Positions 1-9,101 of a stretch of DNA of 64,000 nucleotides are shown in pieces. The DNA lies in contig NZ_JAPKNA010000003.1 in the NCBI RefSeq assembly GCF_026344135.1, forward strand, positions 434,001 through 498,000, written 5' to 3'. The DNA is from Alcaligenes parafaecalis. GTDB lineage: Bacteria; Pseudomonadota; Gammaproteobacteria; Burkholderiales; Burkholderiaceae_B. How positions within the stretch are numbered: position 1 is the first letter of the stretch; every line of letters starts with the position of its first letter. The position numbers and the translations under genes were made by a program. Under the pieces are notes generated by a model that saw only the letters and a list, made by a program, of their open reading frames with translations, had not been told where the DNA came from and did not search any database.

Positions 1-2
1 CC

Positions 3-1097
3 ACCACGACGATGGTGCATGCGGTGCCTTTGCTGATTGTGCCTCCCTGCATTAACAAGTTCTATATTCTGGACTTGCAGCCGGAGAACTCCTTTGTGCG
101 TCACGCCCTGGATCAGGGGCTGACGGTGTATCTGATGTCCTGGCGCAATCCTCAGCCTGACGATGCCGCACATATCCATGCCCTGGGTTGGCAGGATTAT
201 CTGGAGCAGGGCGTGCTGGAGGCCATTCGCGTCAGCCAGGAGCTGTCTGGCCAGAAAAAAATCAATACGCTGGGTTTTTGTATTGGCGGCACCTTGCTGG
301 CCAGTGCCTTGGCGCTGGCGCGTGACAAGGGCCAGGACCCGGCTGCGTCCATGACCTTGCTGACCACCATGCTGGACTTCACGGATGTGGGCATGCTCAA
401 TGTGTTCATTGACGAAGCGCAGGTGGCGTATCGGGAATGGCAGTTAGGGCAGGGCGGTTTGCTGAATGCTCGCGAGCTGGCCAGCACGTTTTCTTTCTTG
501 AGACCGGCCGAGCTGGTCTGGAACTACGTCAACAGCAATTATTTGCAGGGCAAAAAGCCTCCGGCCTTTGACCTGCTGTATTGGAACTCTGACGGCACCC
601 ATTTGCCCGGCCCTTTCTTTACCTGGTATTTGCGTAATACCTATCTGGAAAACCGCCTGGTTCAAGAGGGCGGCGTGCCAGTAGGGGCTCACCGTGCTGA
701 TTTGAGCCAATTGGACTTGCCTGTGTACCTGTATGGCTCCAAAGAAGACCATATCGTGCCCTGGCAGTCGGCCTATGCCTCCTTGCAGGCTTTGCCTGCG
801 GCCCAGCATCGTTTTGTGTTGGGGGCGTCGGGCCATATTGCCGGTGTGATCAATCCGCCTGCCAAGCAGCGCCGTAATTATTGGGTGTTGCAAGATGGGG
901 AGCCGGTCGCCTCGCTGGATGCCCAGCAGTATATGGAACGGGCGCAGTCTGTTCCCGGTAGCTGGTGGTCGGACTGGATTGCCTGGCTGGCCCCTTTGTC
1001 CGGTTCGCGTCGCCGCGCCAAACGTAGTCTGGGCCATGCCCGCTACCCGGTGCTGGAAGAGGCACCAGGCAGCTACGTCAAAGTACGCGCCAGTTAA
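3..1097 (+). CDS. phaC: class I poly(3-hydroxyalkanoate) synthase, 5'-truncated by window edge
   Basis: Polymerises (R)-3-hydroxyacyl-CoA into storage polyester on cytoplasmic granules. The reading frame is already open at base 3, so the N-terminal part lies outside the window; about 364 C-terminal codons are visible. The alpha/beta-hydrolase core is clear: PLLIVPPCINKFYILDL, the lipase-box-like GFCIGGT carrying the catalytic Cys (nt 279-281), the acid-residue region YGSKEDHIVPW and the catalytic-His region GASGHIAGV. phaB and phaR follow on the same strand, as in other burkholderial PHA clusters. The size and the PhaB partner fit a class I enzyme. The identification is firm; the true start cannot be seen. 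Confidence 0.95.
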   Translation, partial: TTTMVHAVPLLIVPPCINKFYILDLQPENSFVRHALDQGLTVYLMSWRNPQPDDAAHIHALGWQDYLEQGVLEAIRVSQELSGQKKINTLGFCIGGTLLASALALARDKGQDPAASMTLLTTMLDFTDVGMLNVFIDEAQVAYREWQLGQGGLLNARELASTFSFLRPAELVWNYVNSNYLQGKKPPAFDLLYWNSDGTHLPGPFFTWYLRNTYLENRLVQEGGVPVGAHRADLSQLDLPVYLYGSKEDHIVPWQSAYASLQALPAAQHRFVLGASGHIAGVINPPAKQRRNYWVLQDGEPVASLDAQQYMERAQSVPGSWWSDWIAWLAPLSGSRRRAKRSLGHARYPVLEEAPGSYVKVRAS

Positions 1098-1222
1098 GAC
1101 TTCAATTTTCAGGTTTCGGGAGCAGGGCGATTCGTCCGCTTCCTTTATCCCGATGTCGTTTGATGACATTGCCCAGGCCGGCATCGGGATTTGAGCTATG
1201 TCACCCCTTTCAGGAGATGTAT

Positions 1223-1960
1223 ATGAGCAGCAAAGTAGCTTACGTAACTGGTGGTATGGGAGGGATAGGGACAGTCATTTGTCAGCGCCTGGCCAAGGAC
1301 GGTTTTACCGTTATTGCCGGTTGCGGCCCTAACCGTGACTATCAAAAGTGGTTGGGCGAGCAGGCCGAGCTAGGCTATACATTCCATGCGTCGGTGGGCA
1401 ACGTCGCAGATTGGGATTCGACGGTTGAAACCTTTAAAAAGGTTTTTGCCGATTTTGGTCGTGTCGATGTGCTGGTCAATAATGCCGGGATTACACGCGA
1501 CGGTACGTTTCGTAAAATGAGCCAGGAAGATTGGCGCATGGTGATCGATACCAACCTGAACAGCCTGTTTAACGTGACCAAGCAGGTCATTGATGGCATG
1601 GTGGAGCGTCAGTGGGGCCGTATCGTCAACATCAGTTCGGTGAACGGGCAAAAAGGACAGTTCGGCCAGACCAACTACTCCACCGCCAAAGCCGGTATCC
1701 ACGGCTTTACCATGGCGCTGGCGCAAGAGGTTGCCAATAAGGGGGTGACGGTCAATACTATTTCCCCCGGTTATATTGGTACTGACATGGTGCGTGCGAT
1801 TCGTCCCGATGTTCTGGAGAAAATCGTCGCGACCATCCCGGTAGGCCGTTTGGGTACGCCTGATGAAATCGGTTCTATGGTGGCCTGGTTGGCCTCGGTG
1901 GACTCAGGTTTTGCAACAGGCGCGGATTTCTCCCTGAACGGCGGCCTGCACATGAGCTAA
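1223..1960 (+). CDS. phaB: acetoacetyl-CoA reductase (SDR family)
   Basis: NADPH-dependent reduction of acetoacetyl-CoA to (R)-3-hydroxybutyryl-CoA, the monomer for PhaC. The 245-residue length is typical for PhaB. The Rossmann motif GGMGGIG is at residues 10-16, NNAG at 86-89, and the catalytic Ser139, Tyr152 and Lys156 sit in NISS and NYSTAK. The start was chosen because CAGGAG at 1211-1216 is 6 bases ahead of ATG 1223; an ATG at 1217 would touch that site. It lies 125 bases after phaC. The beta-ketothiolase gene phaA, often found between the two, is not here. A generic FabG-like role is possible, but the phaC context favours PhaB. Confidence 0.93.
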   Translation: MSSKVAYVTGGMGGIGTVICQRLAKDGFTVIAGCGPNRDYQKWLGEQAELGYTFHASVGNVADWDSTVETFKKVFADFGRVDVLVNNAGITRDGTFRKMSQEDWRMVIDTNLNSLFNVTKQVIDGMVERQWGRIVNISSVNGQKGQFGQTNYSTAKAGIHGFTMALAQEVANKGVTVNTISPGYIGTDMVRAIRPDVLEKIVATIPVGRLGTPDEIGSMVAWLASVDSGFATGADFSLNGGLHMS

Positions 1961-2019
1961 GGCTTGCCACTGTGCAATTCGTTTGTCTTTGTTTTATTGA
2001 TTAGGAAGTAAGCACCAGC

Positions 2020-2562
2020 ATGGGATCCCCTCGGCTCATCAAGAAATACCCCAATCGTCGCTTGTACGACACGCAGGCCAGCGCTTACATCACCATGGTC
2101 GATGTCAAGCAGTTGGTCCTGTCAGGAGAGGAGTTCGCGGTCGTCGATGCCAAAAGCGGCGAGGACCTGACGCGCAGTATTCTGTTGCAGATCATTCTTG
2201 AGGAAGAAAGCGGGGGAATTCCCATGTTCTCGACCCCGGTGCTGATGCAAATCATCCGTTTCTATGGCAATGCCATGCAGGGGGTGATGGGCTCGTATCT
2301 GGAAAAGAACATCCAGGCTTTCATGGAAATCCAGGAACGCATGACCGAGCAGTCCAAAGGCGTGTACGGCGGGCAGTTCGGTCCTGAAGCCTGGGCGCAG
2401 TTCATGAGTGTGCAGGCGCCTGTCATGCAGACCGTCATGAACAGCTATATTGATCAGAGCAAAAATCTGTTCGTGCAAATGCAGGATCAGATGCAGGATC
2501 AAACCCGGCAAATGTTCTCGGTCTTTCCCTTTGTGCCACCGGGCAAAGACAAGAAGGACTGA
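2020..2562 (+). CDS. phaR: polyhydroxyalkanoate synthesis repressor PhaR
   Basis: DNA- and PHB-binding repressor that senses free polymer and controls phasin genes. The 180-residue protein opens with the conserved N-terminal PHB/PHA accumulation regulator domain (IKKYPNRRLYDTQ near residues 7-19). A Met/Gln-rich helical C-terminal part that resembles the polymer-binding region follows (QMQDQMQDQTRQM near 150-165). It comes 59 bases after phaB and ends only 6 bases before the convergent gene on the other strand. A run of eight T follows its stop but has only a 4-bp stem, so termination here is uncertain. Confidence 0.92.
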   Translation: MGSPRLIKKYPNRRLYDTQASAYITMVDVKQLVLSGEEFAVVDAKSGEDLTRSILLQIILEEESGGIPMFSTPVLMQIIRFYGNAMQGVMGSYLEKNIQAFMEIQERMTEQSKGVYGGQFGPEAWAQFMSVQAPVMQTVMNSYIDQSKNLFVQMQDQMQDQTRQMFSVFPFVPPGKDKKD

Positions 2563-2568
2563 TTTTTT

Positions 2569-3711
2569 TTAGTCTGCCAGCGTTTTAAACGGGGTATGGC
2601 TGCTTAAATTGTCCTGATAGCGGGCCACATGGCCCGCTTCTTCATGCAGGAACTCTTCAATGGCGTGGGCAAAGCGAGGGTCTGCAATCCAGTGCGCCGA
2701 GCAGGTGGGAGTCGGGAGCAAGCCACGTGATAGCTTGTGTTCCCCTTGAGCGCCGCCTTCAAAAAAACGCAGTTGCTGCGCAATGCAGAACTGAATCGCC
2801 TGGTTGTAGCAGGTCTCGAAATGCAGGCCAGGTACGTAACGAGTACAGCCCCAGTAACGTCCATAAAGCGTGTGCCCGTCCCGTAGTGACAGGGCGCAGG
2901 CCACGTCTTGTCCATCTTGCTGGGCCAGAATCAGCACCAGAGAGTCGGGTAGTTGATCGTGCAGGCGCGCAAAGAAATCCCGATTCAGATAAGGGCGTTG
3001 CCCGCGCTCTTGATAGGTGTTGGCGTAACACTGGTAAAAATAGTCCAGGTTCTGCTCGCTAATGTCCTGGCCCTGCTTGTGCTCAAAGGACAGGCCCTGC
3101 TCGTAGACCTTACGGCTATCCTGTCGCATCTTTTTGCGTTTTTGCTGGGTCAGTGATGCCAGAAAGTCCTCGTAGCTGGCGTAGTCCTGGTTTTGCCAGT
3201 GAAACTGCACATCATGGCGAATCATGAAGCCTGCTTGCTCCAGGGCCTGCCTGTCGTCTGCGTTCGGGAACAGGACATGTACCGAGGACAGTTGATTGTT
3301 CCGCGCCAGCTCAATCAGTTGCTGAGCCAGCAGGACGCGATCTTCCTGCGTGCGGGCCAGCAGGCGGGGGCCACTGACAGGCGTAAAAGGTATGGCAGAC
3401 AAGAGCTTGGGGTAATAGTCCAGACCGTGACGTTGATAGGCCTGGGCCCAGCCTTGGTCAAACACATACTCCCCCCGGGAGTGATGCTTCAGGTACAGGG
3501 GTACGGCACCACACAGCGTCTGTCCACGATGCATTAACAGGTAATGGGGTGACCAGCCTGTCTGTGGAGTGGCGCAGCCAACGGCGTCCAGCGCTGTCAA
3601 AAAAGCATGGCTGAGCAGCAGGCGATCGCCAGAGAGCGCGTCCCAGCCTGCCGCATCGAGCTGATTCAGTTGTGTGCAAAGTGAAAACTGGATGGGTTCA
3701 GTGCTGGCCAT
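2569..3711 (-). CDS. COG3146 / DUF482 GNAT-fold protein
   Basis: The predicted 380-residue protein matches the COG3146 group (GNAT-fold acyltransferases loosely labelled as peptidoglycan-biosynthesis related). Supporting features are the paired-GNAT layout, KKMRQDSRKVYEQGL near the middle, GRYWGC followed by LHFETCYNQAIQFCI, and GAQGEHKLSRGL near the C terminus. The substrate is unknown. The start is uncertain: ATG at 3711 gives the usual family length, while an in-frame ATG at 3795 would add 28 residues, and neither has a strong Shine-Dalgarno. It is transcribed towards phaR and is divergent from the exported protein at 3852. Confidence 0.75.
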   Translation of the reverse strand: MASTEPIQFSLCTQLNQLDAAGWDALSGDRLLLSHAFLTALDAVGCATPQTGWSPHYLLMHRGQTLCGAVPLYLKHHSRGEYVFDQGWAQAYQRHGLDYYPKLLSAIPFTPVSGPRLLARTQEDRVLLAQQLIELARNNQLSSVHVLFPNADDRQALEQAGFMIRHDVQFHWQNQDYASYEDFLASLTQQKRKKMRQDSRKVYEQGLSFEHKQGQDISEQNLDYFYQCYANTYQERGQRPYLNRDFFARLHDQLPDSLVLILAQQDGQDVACALSLRDGHTLYGRYWGCTRYVPGLHFETCYNQAIQFCIAQQLRFFEGGAQGEHKLSRGLLPTPTCSAHWIADPRFAHAIEEFLHEEAGHVARYQDNLSSHTPFKTLAD

Positions 3712-3851
3712 GGCAAGGGGGGCGTCGGTAAGTCTATTTTGAAACAGGGGTAGGGCAGAGCCCCTGACGGCTTTGTATACTAGCCAGCGTTTCATGCAAA
3801 GGGAAGGCCTGCCTGGCATTGTTGCCTGTGCTGGCTCAATACGAGGAATCC

Positions 3852-4817
3852 ATGAAGAAAATTGCTTTGACGCTGGGTGCCGCGATGGTGCTGGCGAGTT
3901 CGGCTCAAGCAGGACCTGCTTGTGAGTATTTGCGTAATCATGTCGCTTTGCAGTCGCAATCCGGCGACGAGCTGCAGATGCAGGATCAGGATGGAGCTTG
4001 TCTGGTTCAGAACGGACAATGGTCGGCCGGTTTTTCGTCGATGTTGCTGGCCTTTGATGAGCTGGTCTTGCGTGATGAGGGCTTGGAAAAACTGTCCGAG
4101 CGGCAAGCCATTCCTGACGCCATGGATCTACGAGTCGGCGGAATCTATGTTCTGACGGGACGTTTGCCAGGGCAGGACTATGTGATGCGCCTGCAGGCCA
4201 AGCCTATGGATTTCTCCCTGAAATACAAGTGGGACTCGGCCTCGGCGCAATTGGATCTGGAGCAGCTCCGGCTGCGCAGCAAGTACCTGCGTGAGGTTCG
4301 TGTTCAGGCTCAATTCGGAATCAAATCAGCAGCAGGGCGTGCCTTGGGCCCGGACGAGCTGGAGCAGGCAGAACTTAAAAGTCTGAATCTGTACCTGGAT
4401 AATCAGAATCTGATCCAGACCATGATCATGCCTGCATTGGTGTTGAACATGAGTATGTACGAGGACCCGCGCCCCGCTGTCGAGAAGGCCTTGTTGGCAG
4501 CCCGCACGTCTGTGCAGTTGATGCCTGACTCGGTGGCGGATCGGGACAGTCGCAATGCCTTGCTGGCATTCATCGCTCAACTTCCCGCACCCGAGGGGCG
4601 TTTATCGCTGGAGATGAATATGGACCCGCCTTGGCCTGCGACTCGCCTGGAGTCCGGGCTGTCTGTAGATCAAATGCGTAAATTGATGTCCGGCCTGAAA
4701 GTGAAAGCCAGGTTCGATACAGGGCAAGAAGTCCCTTCAGCCTATGTCTGGCTGCGTGATCGCTTGCGTTATGGTTTGAAGTTGTTTGACCTTGGCAAGG
4801 CCGACGCATCGAATTAA
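3852..4817 (+). CDS. exported protein of unknown function
   Basis: I do not recognise this 321-residue protein. It begins with a good signal peptide (Lys-rich start, hydrophobic core, cleavage probably after ASSAQA, residue 20) and then has no further membrane segment, so it should be periplasmic or secreted. Two Cys lie near the mature N terminus (GPACEYL and DGACLV) and could form a disulfide. The start was chosen because GAGGAATCC precedes ATG 3852. A monocistronic unit is likely: its neighbour upstream is divergent and a terminator follows at about 4996. Confidence 0.8.
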   Translation: MKKIALTLGAAMVLASSAQAGPACEYLRNHVALQSQSGDELQMQDQDGACLVQNGQWSAGFSSMLLAFDELVLRDEGLEKLSERQAIPDAMDLRVGGIYVLTGRLPGQDYVMRLQAKPMDFSLKYKWDSASAQLDLEQLRLRSKYLREVRVQAQFGIKSAAGRALGPDELEQAELKSLNLYLDNQNLIQTMIMPALVLNMSMYEDPRPAVEKALLAARTSVQLMPDSVADRDSRNALLAFIAQLPAPEGRLSLEMNMDPPWPATRLESGLSVDQMRKLMSGLKVKARFDTGQEVPSAYVWLRDRLRYGLKLFDLGKADASN

Positions 4818-4995
4818 TGGGCGTCAGTCGCTGCAGGTTTTTATAGCCGTAGGGTGTTTGTCTGGCTTTCGCCATGAGCAAGGCGGGGCACTCAAGGCTC
4901 ACAGGTATGGCTCGGGGTACGTAGAGTATCCGAGCCATGTTAGGTGTTCAGACCATCGCTAGTAGCTGTCTATAAAGCGGTGCCTGAAGCAGGAC

Positions 4996-5027
4996 GAAAA
5001 AAACCGCCGCATAAGCGACGGTTTTTT
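4996..5027 (-). terminator. intrinsic terminator after tRNA-fMet copy 1
   Basis: An inverted repeat of ACCGCCGC and GCGACGGT around ATAA is flanked by A-run and T-run on the two sides. It sits 6 bases beyond the 3' CCA of the leftward tRNA gene and could also stop rightward transcription from the exported-protein gene. Confidence 0.75.
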
Positions 5028-5032
5028 AAATT

Positions 5033-5109
<77 letters not shown>

Positions 5110-5843
5110 TCAGAAAAGTAACTATAACATAGTTTTTGATTATGTACATAGTGTGGCGAGTTTATTTCATTAATATTTGCCGATCAGCTCTTGGAAGGGC
5201 TCGGTGGCAGGATAAATCGGCCCTTCAATTTTCTTGCGTCTTGTTGGTCGCAATGGTGTAATAGGGACTGTGCTTACAGGTTCAGCCAGACTGGCATTTC
5301 TAAAAGCTCAAACGCGCAAGCGGCTCCCTGTATAGCGACCAGTTCTTATTGGCTGGTATCTGGCTTTGATAGCAGTCGGCTCCCCTACTAGGCGGGATGT
5401 CCCGGCAAAACGAATTTCTCTGTTTCTGGCTTTGCTTCAGGTTTAGGCAATCGATGGCCCATGCTGTGGTCTTTGTTTGCCTTGATGATGGTGTGTCACC
5501 GTCCGGACCTGTATTGCCCCGATCAGTTATTGCCCCAAAAGTTGTTGTGCTGTTTTCGCGTTCTTGAATCTGAAACGCCAATTCCAATCCGGCCCGATAG
5601 GGCTTGCGGACATACTCATCATCAGCATGTGTGCTTACACAACATTTTTAATTGTTTTTAAAGCTGCCGTTTCTGGTTTGAGCCAGGGCGATGGGGCTGC
5701 GCGCGCGCTCAGTCGTGCTGACAGCCTGCGTGCTCTGGTTGTGGGCTGCGCTGCGCGCAAGATTGAAGATCAAAACAGCGGGCAACAAAAAAGCCAGCAC
5801 GCATTGGCTGGCTTGTTTGATTCTGCTAAGCAGTTCCGGGTGA
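5110..5843. other. gene-free spacer between the two tRNA-fMet genes
   Basis: 734 bases without a convincing gene. Composition is more AT-rich and uneven than the surrounding genes. Open frames are short, lack ribosome binding sites and have no recognisable motifs. The right end holds the terminator of the second tRNA (5785-5816). I see no integrase remnant or tandem repeat. Confidence 0.6.
5785..5816 (-). terminator. intrinsic terminator after tRNA-fMet copy 2
   Basis: A perfect 8-bp stem, AAGCCAGC (5791-5798) with GCTGGCTT (5807-5814), is followed on the leftward strand by a run of T. It lies 28 bases downstream of the tRNA 3' end. Confidence 0.8.
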
Positions 5844-5920
<77 letters not shown>

Positions 5921-5933
5921 CCGGAAGAATTAA

Positions 5934-5963
5934 ATATTAACATGGAATTTTTGCTTTATGCAA
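5934..5963 (-). promoter_or_regulatory. sigma-70-like promoter of tRNA-fMet copy 2
   Basis: Reading leftward, TTGCAT (5963-5958) and TAATAT (5939-5934) are separated by 18 bases. The -10 box ends 13 bases before the mature tRNA 5' end. The same AT-rich stretch is also the immediate upstream region of scpB. Confidence 0.6.
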
Positions 5964-5992
5964 GTATCGCTACACAGTGAGGCTTCCCAGCA

Positions 5993-6979
5993 GTGACTGA
6001 AAGTGAAATAATCCGAGTCCTGGAGACGGCTTTGCTGTGTGCGCAGCAGCCCATGAACAGCGCCGAGTTGCGCAAAATGTTTGTCTCCCCGCCGCTGAGT
6101 GCGGATGATCTGCGCCGTTATCTGGCTATCTTGCAATTGGATTGGAAAGAACGTGGCTTGGAATTAGTCCAGGTCGCTTCGGGTTGGCGTTTTCAAAGTC
6201 GCCCGGCCATGCAGGTATTTTTGTCTCGCCTCAGTCTGGAGCGTGCGCCCAAGTACTCGCGGGCCGTGCTGGAAACCTTGGCGATTATTGCCTGGCGGCA
6301 ACCCGTTACCCGTGGCGATATTGAGGACATACGTGGGGTCAGCGTATCGACCCAGATTGTGCGTACCCTGGAGGATCGGGGCTGGATTGAAGTGCTGGGT
6401 TATCGTGATGCGCCCGGACGCCCGGCATTGCTGGGAACGACCCGTCAGTTTCTGAATGATCTGGGTCTGCGTTCTTTGGATGAGTTGCCCTCCGTTGAAA
6501 CTCTGGACTCGCTGGATGTGCTGGCATCCTTGCCAAACGGGCAAGCGGCTGCATCGCCTGATCAGGGGCCGGACCAGCAACAGGATCAACAGCAGGATCA
6601 AGGGCAGGGTCTGGATCATCAGGATCAGAGCCAGGAGCTGGCGGCAGAGCAGGGCGTAGAGCAAGAGTCTGCCTCTGCGGCCATGCCGCAGACGGGTTCC
6701 GAAGCAGGGCAAGAAATAGAACAAGAAGCAGAGCAAGACGCTGCTTTGGAAGTGAGCATGGAGCCGGTTCTGGCTTCTGTTGCTCAGCTTGAGCTGGAGT
6801 CTGAACCGGATTCCGAGCCAGGCAGTCAGGAAGGTTTTCGCGAGGGGGCTCCTAGTGGGGAGCCGCCACAAGCTGAAGTGAATACGACACCGGACCCATT
6901 GGATGAGGCCCAGGCTGCGGCTGGCCTATCAGAAGCACAGGTACCGGACGAAATAAAAAACTCTGGAGTAAATGATTAA
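5993..6979 (+). CDS. scpB: segregation and condensation protein B
   Basis: ScpB pairs with ScpA and SMC to organise the chromosome. The N-terminal ~185 residues hold the two winged-helix domains, with SRAVLETLAIIAWRQPVTRGDIEDIRGV highly typical near residues 88-116 (shown in shorter form: ETLAIIAWRQPVTRGDIE). The start is a GTG at 5993. The remaining ~140 residues form a Gln/Glu/Asp-rich, low-complexity tail (for example DQQQDQQQDQGQG) that looks disordered and makes the protein far longer than the usual ~200 residues. scpA is not adjacent. rluB begins 2 bases after the stop, a pairing common in this order. Confidence 0.93.
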   Translation: MTESEIIRVLETALLCAQQPMNSAELRKMFVSPPLSADDLRRYLAILQLDWKERGLELVQVASGWRFQSRPAMQVFLSRLSLERAPKYSRAVLETLAIIAWRQPVTRGDIEDIRGVSVSTQIVRTLEDRGWIEVLGYRDAPGRPALLGTTRQFLNDLGLRSLDELPSVETLDSLDVLASLPNGQAAASPDQGPDQQQDQQQDQGQGLDHQDQSQELAAEQGVEQESASAAMPQTGSEAGQEIEQEAEQDAALEVSMEPVLASVAQLELESEPDSEPGSQEGFREGAPSGEPPQAEVNTTPDPLDEAQAAAGLSEAQVPDEIKNSGVND

Positions 6980-6981
6980 AA

Positions 6982-8814
6982 ATGACTGATTCGCACGAGA
7001 CGAACACAGCCTCTATGTCGGACGCCTCTGGCGCGGCCGATCCTAAAAATCCACGCGCAAAAGGCCAGGGACGTAAATTACGTACCCCGTTTCGCCGCCG
7101 TCGTGGTGATGCGACCCAAGAGTCTGCACCCCGCCAGAATGAAGAAGCCCAGGCTGCCGCTCCTAGCGAAGCCAAGGCACGTCCTGCTCGTCCAACACAA
7201 AATCGCCGCAAGCCTGCTCCTGCCGGTCGTCGCCAGGATACGCGCGGTGGTGCCCACAAGCGCCCAGCGACGCAGCAGGCTCGTTACACGAATCCGGCAG
7301 ATGATGCTCCCGTTGTGGTGCTGGATGGTGATGATGACATCGCCTTTAGCCACTTGGACAAGCAAGGTCGCCTGTCGCAGCGTTTGGGTAAATACATGGG
7401 CAGCGAGCTGGTGCAGCCCAAGTTGCACAAAGTGCTGGCTGAGGCGGGTATCGGTTCGCGCCGCGATATGGAAGAGTTGATCGTCGCCGGTCGCGTATCG
7501 GTGAATGGCGAGCCTGCTCATATCGGTCAACGCGTTAGCGCCGAAGACAAGGTGCGTATCAATGGTCAGTTGGTCAATCGTGCCAATGCCAAGCGTCCTC
7601 CCCGTGTGATCCTGTATCACAAACCGGCTGGCGAGATCGTGACGCACGATGACCCTGAAGGTCGCGCCACCGTGTTTGGTCGTCTGCCTTCCCTGAAAGT
7701 AGGCAAGTGGCTTTCCGTGGGTCGTCTGGATTTGAATACCGAAGGTCTGTTGATTTTCACAACCTCCGGCGATATTGCAAATCGCATGATGCATCCTCGC
7801 TACGGTGCCGAGCGTGAATACGCCGTGCGCGTGCTGGGCGAGTTGAGCGAAGAGCAAATGCAGTCTTTGCGCGATGGCGTGCAGTTGGAAGACGGTGTGG
7901 CCAAGTTTGGTGCGATCGAGTTCCTGGGCGGTGAAGGCAGTAATCGCTGGTATCGCGTCACCATTCACGAAGGTCGTAACCGTGAAGTGCGTCGTATGTT
8001 TGAAGCCATGGGTGTCACGGTTAGCCGTTTGATTCGTACACGTTTTGGCGATGTGGGTCTGCCCAAGAGCCTGCGCCGTGGTCGTTGGGAAGAGCTGGAT
8101 GCCGACCTGGTAATGGCCTTCATGCTGCGTTTGGGTCTGGTTAAAGAATCGGACGATGAGGGCTCGTATCAGCGCCGTGAGCGCCAGCCCTTGTCGCATG
8201 ACAGCGCCTTGCCTCCCGGTTTCGGTACTTTGGAGCACAATGGTCTGAGCGGTGCCCGTATGGGACGCGGTGGCCGAGTCGCCAGTGGCCGTGGTCGTTC
8301 GTCCAATAATGTGCGGGTGAATGAGTCAGTCAGCGGTGCTCTGTTTATCAGTGGCGGTCTGGCAAATGGCCATCCTGATGGTGGTCGTCGCGAACACGGC
8401 GGTCATGGACGTGGTGCGCCACGTGCCGGTCAAGGTGCTCGTGGTCAGCAGCGCGGTCGCTCGGCAGAGGGACGTTCTTCGGAGGGCCGTAGCCACGAAG
8501 GCCGTGGTCACGAGGGTCGCTCGCAAGAAGGTGCGCGTGTTCACAATGGCCGTCGTCCGGCGCGTGGTGAACAGGGCGGTCGCAGCGAGCAGGGTCGTGG
8601 TGATCAGGCTCGTGGCGGTCACGCACGTGGTGCTCAGGAAGGGCGTGCTCCATCGGTTCGTCGCGGTGCAACAGACCGTGCGGGTGCAGGGCAGGGGCCT
8701 AAGGCTCACGTGAAGAAAACAACAGTAGTGCGTCGTGTTAATCGACGTGATGATGACTGGCAGCCAGCCAGCTCGGCCGCTCATGAGTCCCATCTGGGGC
8801 GTGGGCGTCGATAA
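6982..8814 (+). CDS. rluB: 23S rRNA pseudouridine synthase RluB with long tails
   Basis: Modifies a uridine in helix 89-region 23S rRNA (U2605 in E. coli numbering). The core is an S4 RNA-binding domain (LHKVLAEAGIGSRRDMEELI, about 148-167) followed by the RsuA/RluB catalytic domain with Asp250 in GRLDLNTEGLL. At 610 residues it is about twice the E. coli size: residues 1-145 are basic, Ala/Arg-rich, and residues ~395-610 are Gly/Arg/His-rich with degenerate EGRS/EGRG repeats. Such tails are usual for burkholderial RluB and probably bind RNA. The same composition creates long spurious frames on both strands here. Confidence 0.93.
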   Translation: MTDSHETNTASMSDASGAADPKNPRAKGQGRKLRTPFRRRRGDATQESAPRQNEEAQAAAPSEAKARPARPTQNRRKPAPAGRRQDTRGGAHKRPATQQARYTNPADDAPVVVLDGDDDIAFSHLDKQGRLSQRLGKYMGSELVQPKLHKVLAEAGIGSRRDMEELIVAGRVSVNGEPAHIGQRVSAEDKVRINGQLVNRANAKRPPRVILYHKPAGEIVTHDDPEGRATVFGRLPSLKVGKWLSVGRLDLNTEGLLIFTTSGDIANRMMHPRYGAEREYAVRVLGELSEEQMQSLRDGVQLEDGVAKFGAIEFLGGEGSNRWYRVTIHEGRNREVRRMFEAMGVTVSRLIRTRFGDVGLPKSLRRGRWEELDADLVMAFMLRLGLVKESDDEGSYQRRERQPLSHDSALPPGFGTLEHNGLSGARMGRGGRVASGRGRSSNNVRVNESVSGALFISGGLANGHPDGGRREHGGHGRGAPRAGQGARGQQRGRSAEGRSSEGRSHEGRGHEGRSQEGARVHNGRRPARGEQGGRSEQGRGDQARGGHARGAQEGRAPSVRRGATDRAGAGQGPKAHVKKTTVVRRVNRRDDDWQPASSAAHESHLGRGRR

Positions 8815-8903
8815 AGCCAAGTCGCACGGACTTTGAGTTTGTGGCCCGAACCCTGCGGTTTGGGCCTGTAAGGCCGTGTGAATGCACGTATTTTCCGGTT
8901 TTC

Positions 8904-8912
8904 TGGTAGAAT
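8904..8912 (+). promoter_or_regulatory. extended -10 promoter candidate for rimP operon
   Basis: TGGTAGAAT is a TGn extended -10 followed by a near-consensus -10 box. No good -35 is seen at 17-18 bases, which an extended -10 can tolerate. Start of transcription would be near 8919. Confidence 0.4.
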
Positions 8913-9101
8913 ATAGAACTTGGCTCAGAGACGATAGTGTCGGCTGGGTCTTTTTTGATGCTGCGCGCCAGCGAATAGGGCGGTCTTTCAAGGCAAAGAC
9001 CGCGTGGATCATCCGGTTCGGTTGCGCCTGCAACTACCCGATTTGACGTTGGCAATGCGCAAGACCAGGGCCCGCTTGACTCTCAAGTGTGCATGGTGAC
9101 C

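Noticed and set aside
8461..8640. Possible CRISPR or tandem repeat in the rluB tail
   Set aside because: Repeat units are short, irregular and in frame with the EGRS/EGRG protein repeats; there are no unique spacers.
8321..9033. Repetitive open frames on both strands at the end of rluB
   Set aside because: They derive from the Gly/Arg/His repeat composition of the RluB tail; Thr/Ala or Val/Arg-rich translations have no support.
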